Shown piece by piece: positions 3,499 through 6,098 of a stretch of 6,098 bases of DNA. The first letter of the stretch is position 1. Every line of letters starts with the position of its first letter. The notes under the pieces were generated by a model, which saw only the letters and a program-made list of their open reading frames with translations, searched no databases and was not told where the DNA came from. The stretch spans positions 1 to 6,098 of the forward strand of contig JAIOSH010000251.1 in NCBI GenBank assembly GCA_021107685.1, read 5' to 3'. Source of the stretch: Bacteroidales bacterium (GTDB lineage: Bacteria > Bacteroidota > Bacteroidia > Bacteroidales > SMBSF39). A program made the position numbers and the translations under genes.

Positions 3499-6098
3499 AT
3501 GAAATTTTTTTCTCTCTTCTTATACTTTTTTCCGTTAATACTTACAGCCCAGATATTTGATGATTTTTCCGATGGAAATTTTAATAGTAATCCTCAATGG
3601 TTAGGTGATACAATTGAATTTAAGATTTCCAGTTCTTCGGCAATTCCGCCGGAACAAAAACCTGGCTTACAATTAAATGGTACAGAAGCAAATATATCTT
3701 CAATATACCTTGAAAATTTACTTATTGATAATACTGAATGGCGATTTTGGATAAAATTATCTTTTAATACATCATCCAGTAATAATGCGCGTGTATATTT
3801 AGTTTCAGATGTGCCGGATATTGAAGGAAATTTAAACGGGTATTTTTTACAGATAGGTGAAACTAACGACAGCATAGCCTTATTCAAACAAACAGATAGT
3901 GTAACCCAAAAAATAATTTCAGGAACTATTGCATATACAGGTAATTCGACCAACGTGCTTCGTATAAAAGTTACAAGGGATAATACAGGCATCTGGAATT
4001 TATATTCAGATATTACTGGTGGAAATAATTTTCAACTGGAAGGTACTATAATGGATAACACATTTACAAGCACTTCATATTTTGGAATTTATTGTAAATA
4101 CACAAGCAGTAATGCAACAAAATTTTATTTTGATGATTTTTATGTTAATAATATAATAATTGATACTATTCCACCTGAAATTTCTTCTTTAGAAATAATT
4201 TCTTCAAATGAACTTGATGTTGTTTTTACTGAAAGTGTTGAACAAACAACTGCCGAAGCTGTTGAAAATTATTCGGTTGATAATGGAATTGGAAATCCTA
4301 TTGAAGCAATAAGATATTCGAATGATCATTCAAGGGCTCTTTTAACTTTCTCAAATAATTTTACTGATGGTTTGACAAATACTTTAACAATAAGTAATGT
4401 GGAAGATTTGGAAGGTAATGCAATATCTTCTGTAAGTAAAACATTTACTTATTATGCACCTTATGTTACTAATCCTTATGATGTTGTTATTAATGAAATT
4501 ATGACAGATTATAATCCGGCTCCGAATAATTTACCCGAAACAGATTATCTGGAGCTATATAACAGAACAAGCGTGCCTATTAATTTAGATGGCTGGACAA
4601 TTAAACCAAGAGTTTCTTCCGATACGCTTCTTTTCCCTGATGTTACTATTGAACCTGATAGTTTCCTGATTATTGTTACAACTGCATTAGTTCAGATGTT
4701 TGAACAATTCGGACAGGTTGCCGGGATTTCAGGATTCTTACTTAATAATGAAGGAACTGTTACTATAAGAAATTCCAATGGAACTCTTATTCATACTATT
4801 TCATATACAAAAGATTGGTATCATAATACGGAAAAACAAGAGGGAGGATGGTCAATAGAGCAAATTGACCCTATGTATCCCTGCATTGGAGAAAATAACT
4901 GGAAAGCATCAATTGATGAAAAAGGTGGAACGCCAGGCACGCGAAATTCTATTGATGCTGAAAATTCCATTAATCCTGAACTTAGCAAAATAAAACATAT
5001 AAATAATTCAAGCATTCGTTTATATTTTAATCAGGCTATGGATAGCCTCTCTCTGACAAATTTATCAGCTTATACAATTAATAATGGCATTGGAAACCCT
5101 ATTGAGGTAATTATAAATAGTCCTGATAATAATTCAGTTGTTCTGAATTTTTCTTCATCAATGCAGGGAAGTATTATATATACGTTAACTATCACAGGTG
5201 AAATAAAAAATTGTATTGGAATTTTACTGCCTTTAAATACCAGCCTTGATTTTGGAATACCCGAACCTGCTGCTTCAATGGATGTTGTTATTAATGAGAT
5301 TTTGTTTAATCCGCGTGGAGATGATGGTGTAGATTTTATTGAAATTTATAATAAAAGCAATAAATTGATAGATTTAAAAGAATTAATGCTCGGTTCTATC
5401 AGAATAAATATTCACGAACCTCCTGATACAACATATAAAATTATATCTGAAGATAATCATCTTTTATTTCCAGGAGATTATTTTGTACTTACAAAAGATC
5501 CTGAAAAAGTAAAACATCAATATTATACTTCCAATTCTGATGGTTTTATTGAAATGAGTTCATTTCCTTTTTATAATAATGATGAAGGAATAGCTATGAT
5601 TAGCAATACTGATGAAATAATAATTGACCAATTTTCCTATACAGAAGAAATGCAATTTCCATTATTAAATACTTTTGAAGGAGTTTCTTTGGAAAGAATA
5701 AATTTTGACCGGCCTACCCAGGATGAAACCAATTGGCATTCTGCATCCGAAGATGTTGGTTTTGCCACACCTGCTTATAAAAACTCACAATATAGCGAAC
5801 AAATACAAGTTGAAGACCCTATAAGTATTAGTCCTGATATTTTCTCACCTGATAATGACGGTTATAATGATGTATTAAATATTAATTATCAGTTTGACAC
5901 ACCGGGATATACAGCTAATATCACCATATATGATGACAGGGGAAGATTAGTCAGATACCTTATAAAAAATGAATTTTTAGGAACAGAAGGTGTATTTTCA
6001 TGGGATGGCATTACTGATAATAATGAAAAAGCAAATATCGGGATATATATAATATATATTGAAGTCTTTGATTTAAATGGAAGCGTAAAACATTACAA
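3499..6098 (+). CDS. Secreted lamin-tail domain surface protein (3'-truncated by window edge)
   Basis: An uninterrupted frame of 866 codons from ATG 3499 runs off the right edge. Residues 1-18 form a signal peptide (MKFFSLFLYFFPLILTAQ). Residues 19-220 resemble a LamG/concanavalin-like beta-sandwich (starts IFDDFSDGNF, closes TKFYFDDFYVNN). An Ig-like SbsA/Big_5-type domain follows (222-325), then a lamin-tail domain (328-483; DVVINEIMTDYNP, DYLELYNRT, GWTIKP). The pair is repeated: second Ig-like (about 490-590) and second lamin-tail (594-763; MDVVINEILFNP, DFIEIYNKS). The end (775-866; FSPDNDGYNDVLNINY, ITIYDDRGRLVR, FSWDG) is like CHU_C/FlgD Ig-like C-termini, which in Bacteroidota usually mark surface proteins exported by the type IX system. 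Probably only a few tens of residues are missing. It is likely an adhesive or structural surface protein; no catalytic residues are evident. Unrelated to the mobile and toxin genes on its left. Confidence 0.88.
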   Translation, partial: MKFFSLFLYFFPLILTAQIFDDFSDGNFNSNPQWLGDTIEFKISSSSAIPPEQKPGLQLNGTEANISSIYLENLLIDNTEWRFWIKLSFNTSSSNNARVYLVSDVPDIEGNLNGYFLQIGETNDSIALFKQTDSVTQKIISGTIAYTGNSTNVLRIKVTRDNTGIWNLYSDITGGNNFQLEGTIMDNTFTSTSYFGIYCKYTSSNATKFYFDDFYVNNIIIDTIPPEISSLEIISSNELDVVFTESVEQTTAEAVENYSVDNGIGNPIEAIRYSNDHSRALLTFSNNFTDGLTNTLTISNVEDLEGNAISSVSKTFTYYAPYVTNPYDVVINEIMTDYNPAPNNLPETDYLELYNRTSVPINLDGWTIKPRVSSDTLLFPDVTIEPDSFLIIVTTALVQMFEQFGQVAGISGFLLNNEGTVTIRNSNGTLIHTISYTKDWYHNTEKQEGGWSIEQIDPMYPCIGENNWKASIDEKGGTPGTRNSIDAENSINPELSKIKHINNSSIRLYFNQAMDSLSLTNLSAYTINNGIGNPIEVIINSPDNNSVVLNFSSSMQGSIIYTLTITGEIKNCIGILLPLNTSLDFGIPEPAASMDVVINEILFNPRGDDGVDFIEIYNKSNKLIDLKELMLGSIRINIHEPPDTTYKIISEDNHLLFPGDYFVLTKDPEKVKHQYYTSNSDGFIEMSSFPFYNNDEGIAMISNTDEIIIDQFSYTEEMQFPLLNTFEGVSLERINFDRPTQDETNWHSASEDVGFATPAYKNSQYSEQIQVEDPISISPDIFSPDNDGYNDVLNINYQFDTPGYTANITIYDDRGRLVRYLIKNEFLGTEGVFSWDGITDNNEKANIGIYIIYIEVFDLNGSVKHY

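Noticed and set aside
3594..3992. 132-codon minus-strand ORF
   Set aside because: Antisense shadow of the large lamin-tail protein frame, which has a signal peptide and recognisable domains.
4821..5015. 64-codon minus-strand ORF
   Set aside because: Antisense shadow within the first lamin-tail domain of the large gene.

Overview
The window is A+T-rich DNA that looks like Bacteroidota, probably an uncultured Bacteroidales-type lineage. Evidence: Bacteroidota-style promoter boxes (TTTG and TAnnTTTG), a large secreted lamin-tail protein ending in a gliding-motility/FlgD-like domain, and a group II intron domain V of the form I associate with Bacteroidota introns. Assignment is by recognition only; no search could be run.

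Layout. Positions 64-1466 hold a compact three-gene operon behind a good candidate promoter: a toxin with a putative ADP-ribosyltransferase-like fold (277-777), a small antitoxin-like protein (790-1038), and a clear SecB-family chaperone (1038-1466), the last two overlapping by one base at TAATG. This is the architecture of a toxin-antitoxin-chaperone (TAC) system. The order and the ART-like toxin most resemble the anti-phage CmdTAC type, where the chaperone keeps the antitoxin folded until phage infection diverts it and frees the toxin. It is the most interesting part of the window.

Positions 1477-1900 are mobile-element debris. First comes the 3' end of a group II intron on the minus strand (domain IV hairpin, domain V, domain VI and branch-point A), with an unexpected 25-nt hairpin insertion between domains V and VI. 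It is joined to the last ~54 codons and the right end of an IS3-family insertion sequence.

Positions 1915-3094 hold a class II Fic protein (AMPylase type, intact catalytic motif, N-terminal inhibitory motif, C-terminal winged helix). Three copies of a palindromic GTAAA-N-TTTAC-type element lie upstream, the last overlapping the probable -7 box, which suggests self-repression.

Positions 3095-3498 have no convincing gene: a promoter-like box with a 29-codon ORF, a long inverted repeat, and a tandem array of 21-22 bp units.

Positions 3499-6098 are one open frame running off the right edge: a secreted multidomain surface protein with a duplicated Ig-like plus lamin-tail module.
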